64,000 bases of DNA, taken from contig URDJ01000002.1 of the NCBI GenBank assembly GCA_900546615.1, positions 1 to 64,000 on the forward strand, given 5' to 3'. The stretch comes from an uncultured Eubacteriales bacterium. Lineage in GTDB: Bacteria > Bacillota > Clostridia > Oscillospirales > Oscillospiraceae. The notes beneath the pieces were generated by a model. It did no database searches, was not told the DNA's origin, and saw only the letters and a list, made by a program, of their open reading frames with translations. Positions 8,217-16,018 of the stretch are shown piece by piece. Both the position numbers and the translations under genes were made by a program. The number at the start of each line of letters is the position of its first letter. The stretch's first letter is position 1.

Positions 8217-8290
8217 GAGCGCACCTGCAAGGCCGTATCCCTTTTTTTCAGTTCCGAAACTTCGTCCGGGACCGCCTTCCACTTGCGCTC
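8217..8290 (-). promoter_or_regulatory. Structured mgtE leader, candidate cis-regulatory RNA of unknown class
   Basis: On the minus strand GAGCGCA (8284-8290) pairs with TGCGCTC (8217-8223). A second helix AAGGC/GCCTT (8274-8278 with 8229-8233) is stacked across an internal loop, and an inner hairpin AGTT-TCGG-AACT sits near 8250-8261. The attenuator hairpin follows. mgtE is often controlled by the M-box Mg2+ riboswitch, but I could not match the conserved M-box segments here beyond a short AGGTGAG. The element may be a diverged or different sensor. Confidence 0.45.
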
Positions 8291-8330
8291 ACCTCAGCTT
8301 CATGATGAATTAGCCCTTTTGGGCAAATAA

Positions 8331-9035
8331 TTATACCATCTGTGAAGGACCGTTGTCAACGTCTGAGCCGCTCAAAACCCCGTCCTGTTCGGACTCCCGG
8401 TCCTGCCGTGAATTCCTGCGCACCTCGTCGAGATAGCTGTACAGGGTGAACTTTGAAATACCAAAATACTCGCACAGGCGCACGTTGGCCTTTACTATCT
8501 GAAACACGCCCTTGCTGTCCAGGAAAGCAAGAGCGCGCTTTTTTTCGCTCTTGTTCATCTCCGTCGCAGGCTTGCCGATCTCGTTCTCCGCAGCCTGCAA
8601 ATATTGCTCAACTATTTCATTCAAACTCTGGGCATACTGTTCTCCCCGGTTCTCCGAGGCGTCGTACCCAACAAAATCGCACACATTCTGCTGAGCAAGC
8701 AGCAGCCTGGTAACGTCCATATTTATGCACACCGCGCCGGTCACATTGCGCTTCTTATCAAAGATGAACGTCGTAGAAGACTTGAACACCCGCCCGTTGT
8801 CCTTCGTGAAATATACCGGTACGTCGGATATCGGTCCTTCCCTGCCCATCACCTTCTCAAAAAACAGGTTGGTTGGCGGACAGCCCACCGTTCTGCCCGA
8901 AACGTGCCCGTTTATCAGCTTTACAATCGTCGAATCGTACCCGTGCGTGAAGTCGTGCAGCGCTATCTCACAGTCTGACCCCAAAAATGCCGCCAAATTT
9001 TCTACAAGCCTGTCCAGAAAATCACTGTCGCCCAT
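8331..9035 (-). CDS. Transcriptional regulator with YheO-like PAS domain and DauR-type HTH
   Basis: A 234-residue protein. Residues about 8-125 match the YheO-type PAS domain (FLGSDCEIALHDFT; GAVCINMDVT), and residues about 160-215 contain a DauR/HTH_22-type helix-turn-helix (LCEYFGISKFTLYSYLDEVR). In the family, DauR represses D-arginine utilisation genes, and many relatives regulate neighbouring amino-acid catabolic operons. It is divergent from the ridA-aminotransferase-symporter operon across a 300-bp region with a perfect inverted repeat, so it probably controls that operon. GAGGTGG precedes the ATG. The ligand is unknown. Confidence 0.85.
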   Translation of the reverse strand: MGDSDFLDRLVENLAAFLGSDCEIALHDFTHGYDSTIVKLINGHVSGRTVGCPPTNLFFEKVMGREGPISDVPVYFTKDNGRVFKSSTTFIFDKKRNVTGAVCINMDVTRLLLAQQNVCDFVGYDASENRGEQYAQSLNEIVEQYLQAAENEIGKPATEMNKSEKKRALAFLDSKGVFQIVKANVRLCEYFGISKFTLYSYLDEVRRNSRQDRESEQDGVLSGSDVDNGPSQMV

Positions 9036-9218
9036 TTTTCCACCTCAGCTTCCTTTCTATCGCACGATATGGTTTTTTAATTATACCAAATTTTGATTCA
9101 AAGGGCAACAACCAGACGATCAGTAAGATATTTTGTCGATTTTTCACCTGTATCTGTACAGCAATTTGTTCTATTCAACAAAAAAGTCCGCTGCACCCTA
9201 ATACACGCAAGATATCAA

Positions 9219-9247
9219 TTGACAATCTTACAATTATTCTGTATTGT
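9219..9247 (+). promoter_or_regulatory. Promoter of the ridA operon
   Basis: TTGACA (9219-9224), 17-base spacer, TATTGT (9242-9247). It lies in the 300-bp divergent region 9036-9342, which is markedly AT-rich and contains no gene. Confidence 0.6.
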
Positions 9248-9270
9248 GACCTTATATTTAAGTATATCAA

Positions 9271-9316
9271 AACTATCTGTTAGTAGCCGAGTTTTGCCGG
9301 TACCTGACAGATAGTT
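9271..9316. promoter_or_regulatory. Inverted repeat, candidate operator for the PAS-HTH regulator
   Basis: AACTATCTGT (9271-9280) is repeated perfectly inverted as ACAGATAGTT (9307-9316); the symmetry extends 2-3 further bases with one mismatch. The arm centres are 36 bp apart. The repeat starts about 24 bases downstream of the -10 box, so it could be an operator spanning helical turns or an mRNA leader stem. Confidence 0.55.
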
Positions 9317-9342
9317 ATAAAGTCTGCAAAGGAGAGATGGAG

Positions 9343-9801
9343 ATGCTGGCTGAAAAGCGGCTCGAGGAGCTGGGCATAGAACTGCCTGAGAGCTCTGAAG
9401 CAAAGGCGATGTACGTACCGGTCAAGCGGTTTGGGAATCTGCTGTTCATATCCGGTCAGATACCGACGGTGGGCTCTGAGGCGCCGTACACGGGCAAGGT
9501 GGGCGGCTCTCTGTCGCTCGAGCAGGCGCAGGAGGCCGCAAGGCTGTGCACGATCAACATGCTTGCTGCTGTCAGGCACGAGACGGGTGATCTTGACAGT
9601 GTCAAAAACGTGATAAAGCTGCAGGCATTCGTGAGCAGCGCGCCGGGCTTTGACAAGCAGCACATCGTGGTGAACGCAGCGTCGCAGCTGCTGTTCGACG
9701 TCTTTGGAGAGCGCGGCCGCCACGCCAGAACGGCCGTCGGGACCAGCCAGCTCCCCCTTGATATGCCGGTCGAAATCGAAGCGATCTTTGAGGTCGAGTA
9801 A
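9343..9801 (+). CDS. RidA/YjgF family protein
   Basis: A 152-residue protein of the RidA (YjgF/YER057c/UK114) superfamily, in the slightly longer subclass. Typical features are GNLLFISGQIP, the Val-Lys-rich middle and HARTAVGTSQLPLDMPVEIE near the C-terminus, where the Arg binds the carboxylate of imine or enamine intermediates in RidA. RidA proteins hydrolyse reactive 2-aminoacrylate-type imines released by PLP enzymes. The next gene encodes a PLP enzyme, which fits. ATG at 9343 was preferred to 9337 because AAAGGAG lies 8 bases upstream of it. Confidence 0.88.
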   Translation: MLAEKRLEELGIELPESSEAKAMYVPVKRFGNLLFISGQIPTVGSEAPYTGKVGGSLSLEQAQEAARLCTINMLAAVRHETGDLDSVKNVIKLQAFVSSAPGFDKQHIVVNAASQLLFDVFGERGRHARTAVGTSQLPLDMPVEIEAIFEVE

Positions 9802-9816
9802 GGAGGTATACTGTTC

Positions 9817-11016
9817 ATGAGCACTCAGAATTATGACGAGATCATAGAGCGTGAATTTGGCTATTTCAACCGTGACATCGCGTATTTCAACATTGCGTCC
9901 ATCTGCATGCCCCCGATGTGCTCGAGGAACGCGCTCGCCTCTTACTATGACAAGTTTGTCATCTCCAGAAACGGCGACCACTCAATGCTTGAGGGCTACG
10001 CCATGGCGAACGAGACGCGCAGAAAGATCGCGGAATACATCAACTGCAAACCTGACGAGGTAGCGTACGTCGCCAACACGAACGCGGGCATAACGGTCAT
10101 TGCCGAGGCCTGGCCCTGGCAGAAGGGCGACAGCGTTATCATCCTTGACAGCGAGATGATGAGCAACAGCTACATCTGGAAGCACCTTGGGCGTCTCGGC
10201 GTCGAGCTGCGCGTGGTAAAGACTCGCGACAGCGTATTTGACGTAGAGGATATACGGAAGCTTATGGACGAGACCACTAAGCTCGTCTCCATCTCTGCCG
10301 TGGGCTACCACAACGGCTTCATGGCCGACCTGCGCGCTGTTGGCGAGCTGTGCCGCTCTCGCGGAGTAGTGTTCGTGGTGGACGGCATACAGGCAGCCGG
10401 AAGGCTCAGGCTCGACATGCAGGAGATGAAGATAGACTTCCTCTCCGTCGGCTGCCACAAGGCCATGCTGGCCGCGTTCGGCTGCGGCTTTATCTACTGC
10501 CGCCGCGAGCTGATGGACAGGCTGGTACCCGCGCACGCCGCCATGCAGAGCGTGTCCAGGCAGCTTGAGCCGGCGGAGCTGGGCGACACTTCGGTATCCC
10601 TGTCGTGGTTCGACGACGCGAGGAAGTTCGAGGCGGGCAGTCTGCCGCAGGTGCTCATCTATGTGCTGTCGAACGCTATGGACCTGTTCTTCGAGCTGGG
10701 GCCTGAAAACTGCGAGAGGCGCGTGCTCGGGCTCGAGGATGAGCTGAGAAAACAGCTCATTGGCCTTGATTCCTTCCACGTTGTAGGCGGGCTCGACAAG
10801 CCTGAGAAAAACCGCAGCGGCATAGTAGTGCTGGAGTATCCTCCTGAGGCTTTTGACGAGGCGGAACGCATCCTGCGCGAGAACAGGATTTATATAACCC
10901 ATTCTGCGGGATTCATGCGCATTGCCATCGGCATACACAACAATGCCGAACAAATCAGTAAACTGTCGGAGGCGCTCCGGGCCATCGACGGCGTCTGCCG
11001 TTCACAGGCGGACTGA
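9817..11016 (+). CDS. Aminotransferase class V-fold PLP enzyme
   Basis: A 399-residue fold-type I PLP enzyme of the class V group (cysteine desulfurase/phosphoserine/kynureninase-like). The cofactor-binding pattern VVDGIQAAG (D189, Q192) and the Schiff-base lysine K215 in SVGCHKAMLAAFGCGFIY are visible, as is an N-terminal ANTNAG phosphate-binding segment (86-91). The short spacing to ridA and the downstream symporter point to import and breakdown of an amino acid or amino-dicarboxylate, with RidA removing an imine product. The reaction cannot be fixed from sequence: transaminase, lyase and desulfurase are all possible. Confidence 0.8.
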   Translation: MSTQNYDEIIEREFGYFNRDIAYFNIASICMPPMCSRNALASYYDKFVISRNGDHSMLEGYAMANETRRKIAEYINCKPDEVAYVANTNAGITVIAEAWPWQKGDSVIILDSEMMSNSYIWKHLGRLGVELRVVKTRDSVFDVEDIRKLMDETTKLVSISAVGYHNGFMADLRAVGELCRSRGVVFVVDGIQAAGRLRLDMQEMKIDFLSVGCHKAMLAAFGCGFIYCRRELMDRLVPAHAAMQSVSRQLEPAELGDTSVSLSWFDDARKFEAGSLPQVLIYVLSNAMDLFFELGPENCERRVLGLEDELRKQLIGLDSFHVVGGLDKPEKNRSGIVVLEYPPEAFDEAERILRENRIYITHSAGFMRIAIGIHNNAEQISKLSEALRAIDGVCRSQAD

Positions 11017-11054
11017 GCCGCGTTTCCGGCAAAAAATAATGAGGGGTGACACCA

Positions 11055-12275
11055 ATGAAAGCCAAGAAGAAAATCGGATTCATGACCAAGGTTTTGATCG
11101 GCCTGCTTTTGGGCGTGGTCGCAGGTATCGTGTTTGGCGAAAAGATGAGCACGGTCGGGTTTATCGGAACGATCTTTCTGCGTTTGCTTAGAGTCGGCGT
11201 TGTGCCTCTTATCCTGTGCAACATCGTCATCGCCGTCGCGGGCATCGGCGACCTCAAGAAGCTCGGACGCATCGGCATAAAGATGTTTATCCTGTTCATG
11301 GCCACGACGCTGGTCGCGGCTGTGATCGGCCTCGTGTTCGGCCTCATAGTCAACCCCGGTCTGGGTTACACGATGACCGAGGTCGGCGAGGTCACGGAGC
11401 AGACTGCTCCTACCGTCTCGAGCGTCATTCTCGGCTTCTTCGGCACCAACATCATCAGCTCCATGGCCAACGCCGAGATGCTGCCTATCATCTCTTTCGC
11501 CATCCTCTCCGGCATAGGTCTCATCTACGCCCCTGAGGACGACAGGGCCAAGATACTCGGCGGCGTGGGATATGTGGCCAAGTATATCATGTTCTTCCTG
11601 CGCTTCGTCATCCGTTTCGCGCCCATCGGCGTATTCTTCCTCATCTCCAACACCATCGGACTCTACGGCGCTGAGGTGCTGGGTGCGCTCGGCAAGTTCC
11701 TCGGAGCCATCATAGCTGCCGCGCTCGTGCACATGCTCATCATCTACAGCCTGCTCTACTACGGCGGCACGAGGAAAAACCCGTTCAAGATGTGGAAGGC
11801 CATCTCCCCTGTGTGGGTGACCAGTTTCTCGTCGTGCAGCACCGCTGCCACCATGCCCGTCTCCATCACCACCTGCAAGGACAACCTCAAGCTCGACAGC
11901 GAGGTCTCCGACCTCGTCATCCCGCTTGGCGCGAACCTCAACATGGACGGCAACGCCATCTGGTTCGGCGTAGTCTCCGTCTTCGTGGCGCAGGTGTGCG
12001 GCATTGACATGACCGCCACCATCATGGTCACAGCCGTGCTCATGGGTGTGCTTATGACCCTCGGCAGCCCCGGCATCCCCGGCGGCATCTTCGTTGCGAC
12101 CACCATCTTCCTCCAGACCCTCGGCTTCCCGATAGAGTTCGCCGCGCTGCTCAGCGGTGTTGTGAGCGTCGTCGATCCCCTGCTCACCACCTGCAACTGC
12201 GTCGGCTCCGTCATAGTCGCCGGCGTTGTCGACAAGACCGAGGGCGCCCGCAAAAACACCTCCGCCGAGGCCTGA
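11055..12275 (+). CDS. Dicarboxylate/amino-acid:cation symporter (DAACS family)
   Basis: A 406-residue membrane carrier of the glutamate/aspartate/C4-dicarboxylate:Na+ or H+ symporter family (GltP/GltT/SstT-like). The substrate and ion site is clear: SCSTAATMPVSI for the serine-rich hairpin and GANLNMDGNAIWFG for the N-M-D-G motif of helix 7, then a second hairpin with GSPGIPGG. ATG at 11055 follows GAGGGG by 8 bases. It is the last gene of the operon and ends at a strong terminator. It probably imports the substrate of the upstream PLP enzyme. Confidence 0.9.
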   Translation: MKAKKKIGFMTKVLIGLLLGVVAGIVFGEKMSTVGFIGTIFLRLLRVGVVPLILCNIVIAVAGIGDLKKLGRIGIKMFILFMATTLVAAVIGLVFGLIVNPGLGYTMTEVGEVTEQTAPTVSSVILGFFGTNIISSMANAEMLPIISFAILSGIGLIYAPEDDRAKILGGVGYVAKYIMFFLRFVIRFAPIGVFFLISNTIGLYGAEVLGALGKFLGAIIAAALVHMLIIYSLLYYGGTRKNPFKMWKAISPVWVTSFSSCSTAATMPVSITTCKDNLKLDSEVSDLVIPLGANLNMDGNAIWFGVVSVFVAQVCGIDMTATIMVTAVLMGVLMTLGSPGIPGGIFVATTIFLQTLGFPIEFAALLSGVVSVVDPLLTTCNCVGSVIVAGVVDKTEGARKNTSAEA

Positions 12276-12294
12276 GAGCCTGAACATCAATAAA

Positions 12295-12335
12295 AAACCG
12301 CTTTGCGTGTGCCGTTCGTACACGCAAAGCGGTTT
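12295..12335. terminator. Strong terminator between convergent operons
   Basis: A 16-bp perfect stem, AAACCGCTTTGCGTGT with ACACGCAAAGCGGTTT, followed by a T-run. It closes the symporter operon and may also serve the facing fmdE-like gene. Confidence 0.9.
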
Positions 12336-12358
12336 ACTTTTTTATTCTCAGGACGCTC

Positions 12359-12889
12359 TCACACGTCGAAGCGGGAGTACGCCTTATAGCAGTCGCGGCA
12401 GATGTATTTGCCTTCGCGCACATGCAGGAATGCTTCCGCAGTGTTTTCGCCGCATACGTCGCAGTCGTGCGACCAGAAGATGAGCGCCGGCTCGGGCAGG
12501 GCTATGCGAGTCTCCTTGACGTCGAACAGCTCCTCAGGCTCGCGGGACTGGTAATAGGCGAAGCTCTCCTCCCGCGTCATGCCATCGGGGCGCTTTTTCA
12601 GCACGAGCCGGACGGAACGCCCGCTCTTGCGCTCGTATATATTGAACGCCTGCTTGCCCGTCAGGTGGAAGAGCAGGTTGCCCTTGCCCGCCGTGCAGCC
12701 GAGCATGACCTGGATGGCGTCCACGCCGCAGGCGTCGTTTTCGCAGATGCAGACGAGCTCCTCGTCCTCCGCCCTGCCTGTGTCCAGCAGCTTTATGGCG
12801 TAGAGCGCTGCCTTCCAGCCTATCGTCAGCCCGCCGCATTCGTGGCCGTGGAACGCGGCGCAGTCGGCCCATGTCTTGACTTCCATCAT
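12359..12889 (-). CDS. FmdE family protein with C-terminal zinc ribbon
   Basis: A 176-residue protein. The N-terminal FmdE domain has FHGHECGGLTIGWKAALYA, matching the F-H-G-H-x-C-x-G-x-x-x-G motif, and a second conserved segment CENDACGVDAIQVMLGCTAGKGN. The C-terminal 40 residues form a four-Cys zinc-ribbon-like motif (CDVCGE and CRDCYK). FmdE proteins are named from the formylmethanofuran dehydrogenase operon, and their biochemical role is unclear. The gene is the last of a FecBCD-type uptake operon; such pairing is common for metal or metal-cofactor importers, so handling of the imported metal or cofactor is the best inference. Confidence 0.82.
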   Translation of the reverse strand: MMEVKTWADCAAFHGHECGGLTIGWKAALYAIKLLDTGRAEDEELVCICENDACGVDAIQVMLGCTAGKGNLLFHLTGKQAFNIYERKSGRSVRLVLKKRPDGMTREESFAYYQSREPEELFDVKETRIALPEPALIFWSHDCDVCGENTAEAFLHVREGKYICRDCYKAYSRFDV

Positions 12890-12898
12890 ATTATCCTC

Positions 12899-13669
12899 CT
12901 ATACTCTGATGTCCGGGAAAGGTATTATCTGCGGTATGCCCATGTAGCTCATCACGTGCACGTGCATCCGGTAGACGTCCTCGATGTTCTCCGGCGACAT
13001 GACCTCCCTGCCGCCGAAGGCATAGACTCCCGCGTCCTTCAGGAACAGAAAGTTGTCGCAGTAACGTATGGCGAGATTCAGGTCGTGCAGGATGATGCAG
13101 ACGCTGATGCTGCGCTCCTGCGCTATCCGGCGCACCATGCGCAGCGCCTCGTGCTGGTTGCGCGGGTCGAGATTGCTCGTCGGCTCGTCGAGCAGCAGCA
13201 GTCTCGGCTCCTGCGCCAGCGCACGCGCCAACATGACCTTCTGCGCCTCGCCGCCTGAGAGCTCCGAGACGCTGCGCAGGACGTAGTCGTCGAGGCCCAT
13301 GCTGTGTATGACCGAGGCCGCGATCTCGCGGTCCTCGCGCGTCACGTCCCATTTTATATAGGGCTTGCGGCCCAGCAGCACCGTGTCGAAGACCGTCATG
13401 TTCACGGCCCCGGCGCTCTGCGGCACGTAGGCTATCTTCTGCGCCATCTCGCTGCCGCTCATCTTATGCACGTCCTCGCCGTCCACGAGCACGCGTCCCT
13501 CGCGCGCGGGGCAGATGCGGTCAATGCACTTTATGAGCGTGGACTTGCCCGCGCCGTTGTTGCCGAGGATGGCGAGGCATTTGCCGTCCTCGAGCCGGAA
13601 ACTCACGTCGTGCAGCACGTCCCCGGCGCTCTTGTTGTAGGCAAAGCAGAGGCCCTGCACCTCAACCAT
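12899..13669 (-). CDS. Iron-complex/cobalamin-type ABC transporter ATPase (FecE/BtuD-like)
   Basis: A 256-residue ATPase. Walker A is GNNGAGKST (36-44), the signature is ELSGGEAQKVMLARAL, and Walker B is LLLLDEPTSNLD followed by the H-loop IILHDLN. This is the FecE/FhuC/BtuD group that energises import of ferric chelates, haem, cobalamin or oxyanions. It overlaps the permease gene by 8 bp and precedes the fmdE-like gene by 9 bp, so the operon order is binding protein, permease, ATPase, FmdE. Confidence 0.93.
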   Translation of the reverse strand: MVEVQGLCFAYNKSAGDVLHDVSFRLEDGKCLAILGNNGAGKSTLIKCIDRICPAREGRVLVDGEDVHKMSGSEMAQKIAYVPQSAGAVNMTVFDTVLLGRKPYIKWDVTREDREIAASVIHSMGLDDYVLRSVSELSGGEAQKVMLARALAQEPRLLLLDEPTSNLDPRNQHEALRMVRRIAQERSISVCIILHDLNLAIRYCDNFLFLKDAGVYAFGGREVMSPENIEDVYRMHVHVMSYMGIPQIIPFPDIRV

Positions 13670-14741
13670 AGGTCTTCCCTCCCCTGAACAGCAATATGAG
13701 AAAGAGCGGGGCGCCGAGGAAGGATGTGATGGCGCCTATGGGCAGCACCACCGGGGCGATGACCCATTTGCCGAAGGTGTCCGCCAATATGAGCAGCAGC
13801 GCGCCCGCCACGGCTGAGGCCGGGACGAGGCAGCGGTAGTCGTTGCCGACGAACCGGCGCATGATATGCGGCGCGACGAGGCCGACAAAGCTGATTATGC
13901 CCACGAACGACACCGCCACCGCCGCTGAGAGCGAGCACACGCCCATGCTCATGAGCATGACCGCCCGGGTATTGACACCCAGGCTCTTCGCCGTGTCGCC
14001 GCCCGCCTCCATGGCGTTGTAGTTCCAGCGGTTGAGGAGAAAGTACAGCATCGACACTGCGAAGATTACGGCGAGCACGCCCAGCTCCGTCCAGTTGGCG
14101 TTGCCGAGGTTGCCGAAGGTCCAGAAGACCACCGCACCGAGTTTCTGTTCGTCGGCAAAGTATTGCAGCAGCGTGCTGCCGCCGGAAAAGAGCGAGCTGA
14201 GCGCCACGCCCGCGAGCACCAGCCCGCCGGGGCCGATGTCGCGTTTGAAGCGCGATATGGCGATGATGACCGCGGTGGAGAAGGAGCCGCAGACGAAGGC
14301 ACAGAGCGTGACGATGTACGGATTATTCACCGTCACCGCAGTTGCCGCTGAGGCAGAGTTAACGACGCCGCCGCCGAATACGATTATGCCCACTGCCGCG
14401 CCAAAGGCCGCGCCCTGCGATACTCCCAGCGTCGAGGCCGAGGCGAGCGGGTTGTGCAGCACGCACTGCATCACCGCGCCCGAGGAAGCCAGCATCGCCC
14501 CGACAAGTATCGCCGCCGTCACCCGGGGCAGTCTGATGCCCCAGATGACCGTGTTCTGCTGCGCGTCACCCGCGCCGAAAATGGTCTTCACTATCTCCCA
14601 TGCGGATATCGTGATGGAGCCGACCCCCGCCGAGAACAGCGCAGCGGCTATTGCGGCCAGCGCGGCGACTATGAGCGCGGCCCGTTTTTTTCGCGTGTGG
14701 CGGTTATATACCTCCAGCTGCGTCTCCTTCTCCTTTATCAT
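13662..14741 (-). CDS. FecCD-family ABC transporter permease
   Basis: A 359-residue membrane protein with about ten helices and the family landmarks GVSQGAAFGAAVGI and ALSSLFSGG in the middle and FVGLVAPHIMRRFVGNDYR with GAITSFLGAPLFLILLFR near the end, the typical FecCD/BtuC C-terminus. It would act as a homodimer with the adjacent ATPase. It overlaps the binding protein gene by 4 bp. Confidence 0.93.
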   Translation of the reverse strand: MIKEKETQLEVYNRHTRKKRAALIVAALAAIAAALFSAGVGSITISAWEIVKTIFGAGDAQQNTVIWGIRLPRVTAAILVGAMLASSGAVMQCVLHNPLASASTLGVSQGAAFGAAVGIIVFGGGVVNSASAATAVTVNNPYIVTLCAFVCGSFSTAVIIAISRFKRDIGPGGLVLAGVALSSLFSGGSTLLQYFADEQKLGAVVFWTFGNLGNANWTELGVLAVIFAVSMLYFLLNRWNYNAMEAGGDTAKSLGVNTRAVMLMSMGVCSLSAAVAVSFVGIISFVGLVAPHIMRRFVGNDYRCLVPASAVAGALLLILADTFGKWVIAPVVLPIGAITSFLGAPLFLILLFRGGKTYG

Positions 14742-15862
14742 CCGTTCATTCCTTCAAATTCAAGTTTCATGTAGCCCGCGCCCGCTTCGGCGAGGGTGCT
14801 GAGGTAGTCCGGCTCGCCGAGGAAGAACTCGAAGATCTCCGCCGCCTTCGCCTCAAAATCCACATCCTCAAACGCCTCCGGGTAGAGCAGCGAGCCCATG
14901 TAGTACGCGCTCACAAGCGGTATCTCCACGTTCGACCAGTGCCAGGTCGAGTTCGGGCACTGGTACACGTTCCCGCTCCTGAAGGCGTCGAGCTGCTTAT
15001 AGAAGTCAGGGTTCTCGGCCATGTCCTGGCGAACCAGCTCCACGCCGCTGTAGTCGAGGAAGATCATGTCCGCGTTCCACTCGAGTATCTGCTCCTTGTC
15101 CACCAGCACGCCCCCGGCGACTCCGGTATCGAGCATACCTCGCGTCACGTCGTTTACCGCTATGACATCAAAGACCGCGTAGTTCGAGTACACGCCTTCG
15201 ATGCCATGGCTTCCCTTGAAGGTCGCCGCCGCGGCAAGTATGCTCGGCTTGTCGTCGTCCGGTATGACCTCCGTCCGCGCTCGCAGGTCGGCAATGCAGG
15301 AGTTTATGAACTCCACGACGGCCTCAGCCCTCTCGCTCACGCCGCAGACCTCGCCCAGAATGCGGAGACTGTCTTCATACTCCGCCGAAAACAGGACGGC
15401 GTCCGTCACAGCAACTACAGGCAGGCCGGTCTGCCGCTCGATATCCTGCACCGTGTCCAGTCCATAGGTGCACACGATGATATCCGGCGCGAGGCTTATC
15501 AGCTCCTCTGGGTAATAGCTCGTCTCCCCCATGCTGTCCGAGCCGACGACGGGAAGGTCCTTCCACTTGTCCCGGTTCACATAGGCGTAGGCCTGCAGCG
15601 GGCTTTCGGCCTTCTCGCAGTCGCCGATGCCGACCACCTTGTCTGCGAGACCCAGGTAGCTTATCATCCTCGGCGTGTTGCCGAGGGGGATTATCTTCTC
15701 GACAGTGGCCGGGACGGTGACTTCACGCCCCAGCGCGTCCGTTATCGTCTTTGTTTCCGTGCTTCCCGGCGTGTTCTGTGCCGGGTCCTGGCCGCAGGCA
15801 CAAAGGGCGGCTGCCATAACAGCCGACAGTACCAGCGCAGCGGCTCTCCTTATCCATTTCAT
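14738..15862 (-). CDS. ABC transporter substrate-binding lipoprotein (FecB/BtuF-like)
   Basis: A 374-residue lipoprotein. The start at 15862 follows GGAGG and yields a signal peptide ending at lipobox LCAC (MKWIRRAAALVLS start). The mature protein has the helical-backbone binding-protein pattern: DALGREVTVPATVEKIIPLG, then LAPDIIVCT, and a long C-terminal lobe. Substrates of this class include ferric siderophores, haem, cobalamin and molybdate or tungstate. The FmdE gene at the operon end makes a metal oxyanion or metal cofactor plausible, but the sequence does not decide. Confidence 0.88.
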   Translation of the reverse strand: MKWIRRAAALVLSAVMAAALCACGQDPAQNTPGSTETKTITDALGREVTVPATVEKIIPLGNTPRMISYLGLADKVVGIGDCEKAESPLQAYAYVNRDKWKDLPVVGSDSMGETSYYPEELISLAPDIIVCTYGLDTVQDIERQTGLPVVAVTDAVLFSAEYEDSLRILGEVCGVSERAEAVVEFINSCIADLRARTEVIPDDDKPSILAAAATFKGSHGIEGVYSNYAVFDVIAVNDVTRGMLDTGVAGGVLVDKEQILEWNADMIFLDYSGVELVRQDMAENPDFYKQLDAFRSGNVYQCPNSTWHWSNVEIPLVSAYYMGSLLYPEAFEDVDFEAKAAEIFEFFLGEPDYLSTLAEAGAGYMKLEFEGMNG

Positions 15863-15916
15863 AGTTTGACCTCCGGGTAAGGTTATTTCGGGGGGCGCCT
15901 TCCCCGTTACGCTGCT

Positions 15917-15945
15917 ATTGTAAAGCGTTAGCGTGTCCCGTACAA
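15917..15945 (-). promoter_or_regulatory. Promoter of the FecBCD-FmdE operon
   Basis: On the minus strand TTGTAC (15940-15945), 17-base spacer, TACAAT (15917-15922). The -35 is weak, as expected for a regulated gene. I saw no clear Fur- or ModE-like operator. Confidence 0.5.
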
Positions 15946-15967
15946 GCCCCCCCGGGGGATAAAAATG

Positions 15968-15999
15968 CCCTCCCTGCGCTTTTTTCTGCACAGGGAGGG
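15968..15999 (-). terminator. Terminator of the sigma/PepSY operon
   Basis: CCCTCCCTG pairs with CAGGGAGGG across a 14-base loop. On the minus strand it lies 19 bases after the PepSY gene stop and ends in a T-run. Confidence 0.85.
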
Positions 16000-16018
16000 T
16001 CTATGTTGTGCGATATTT

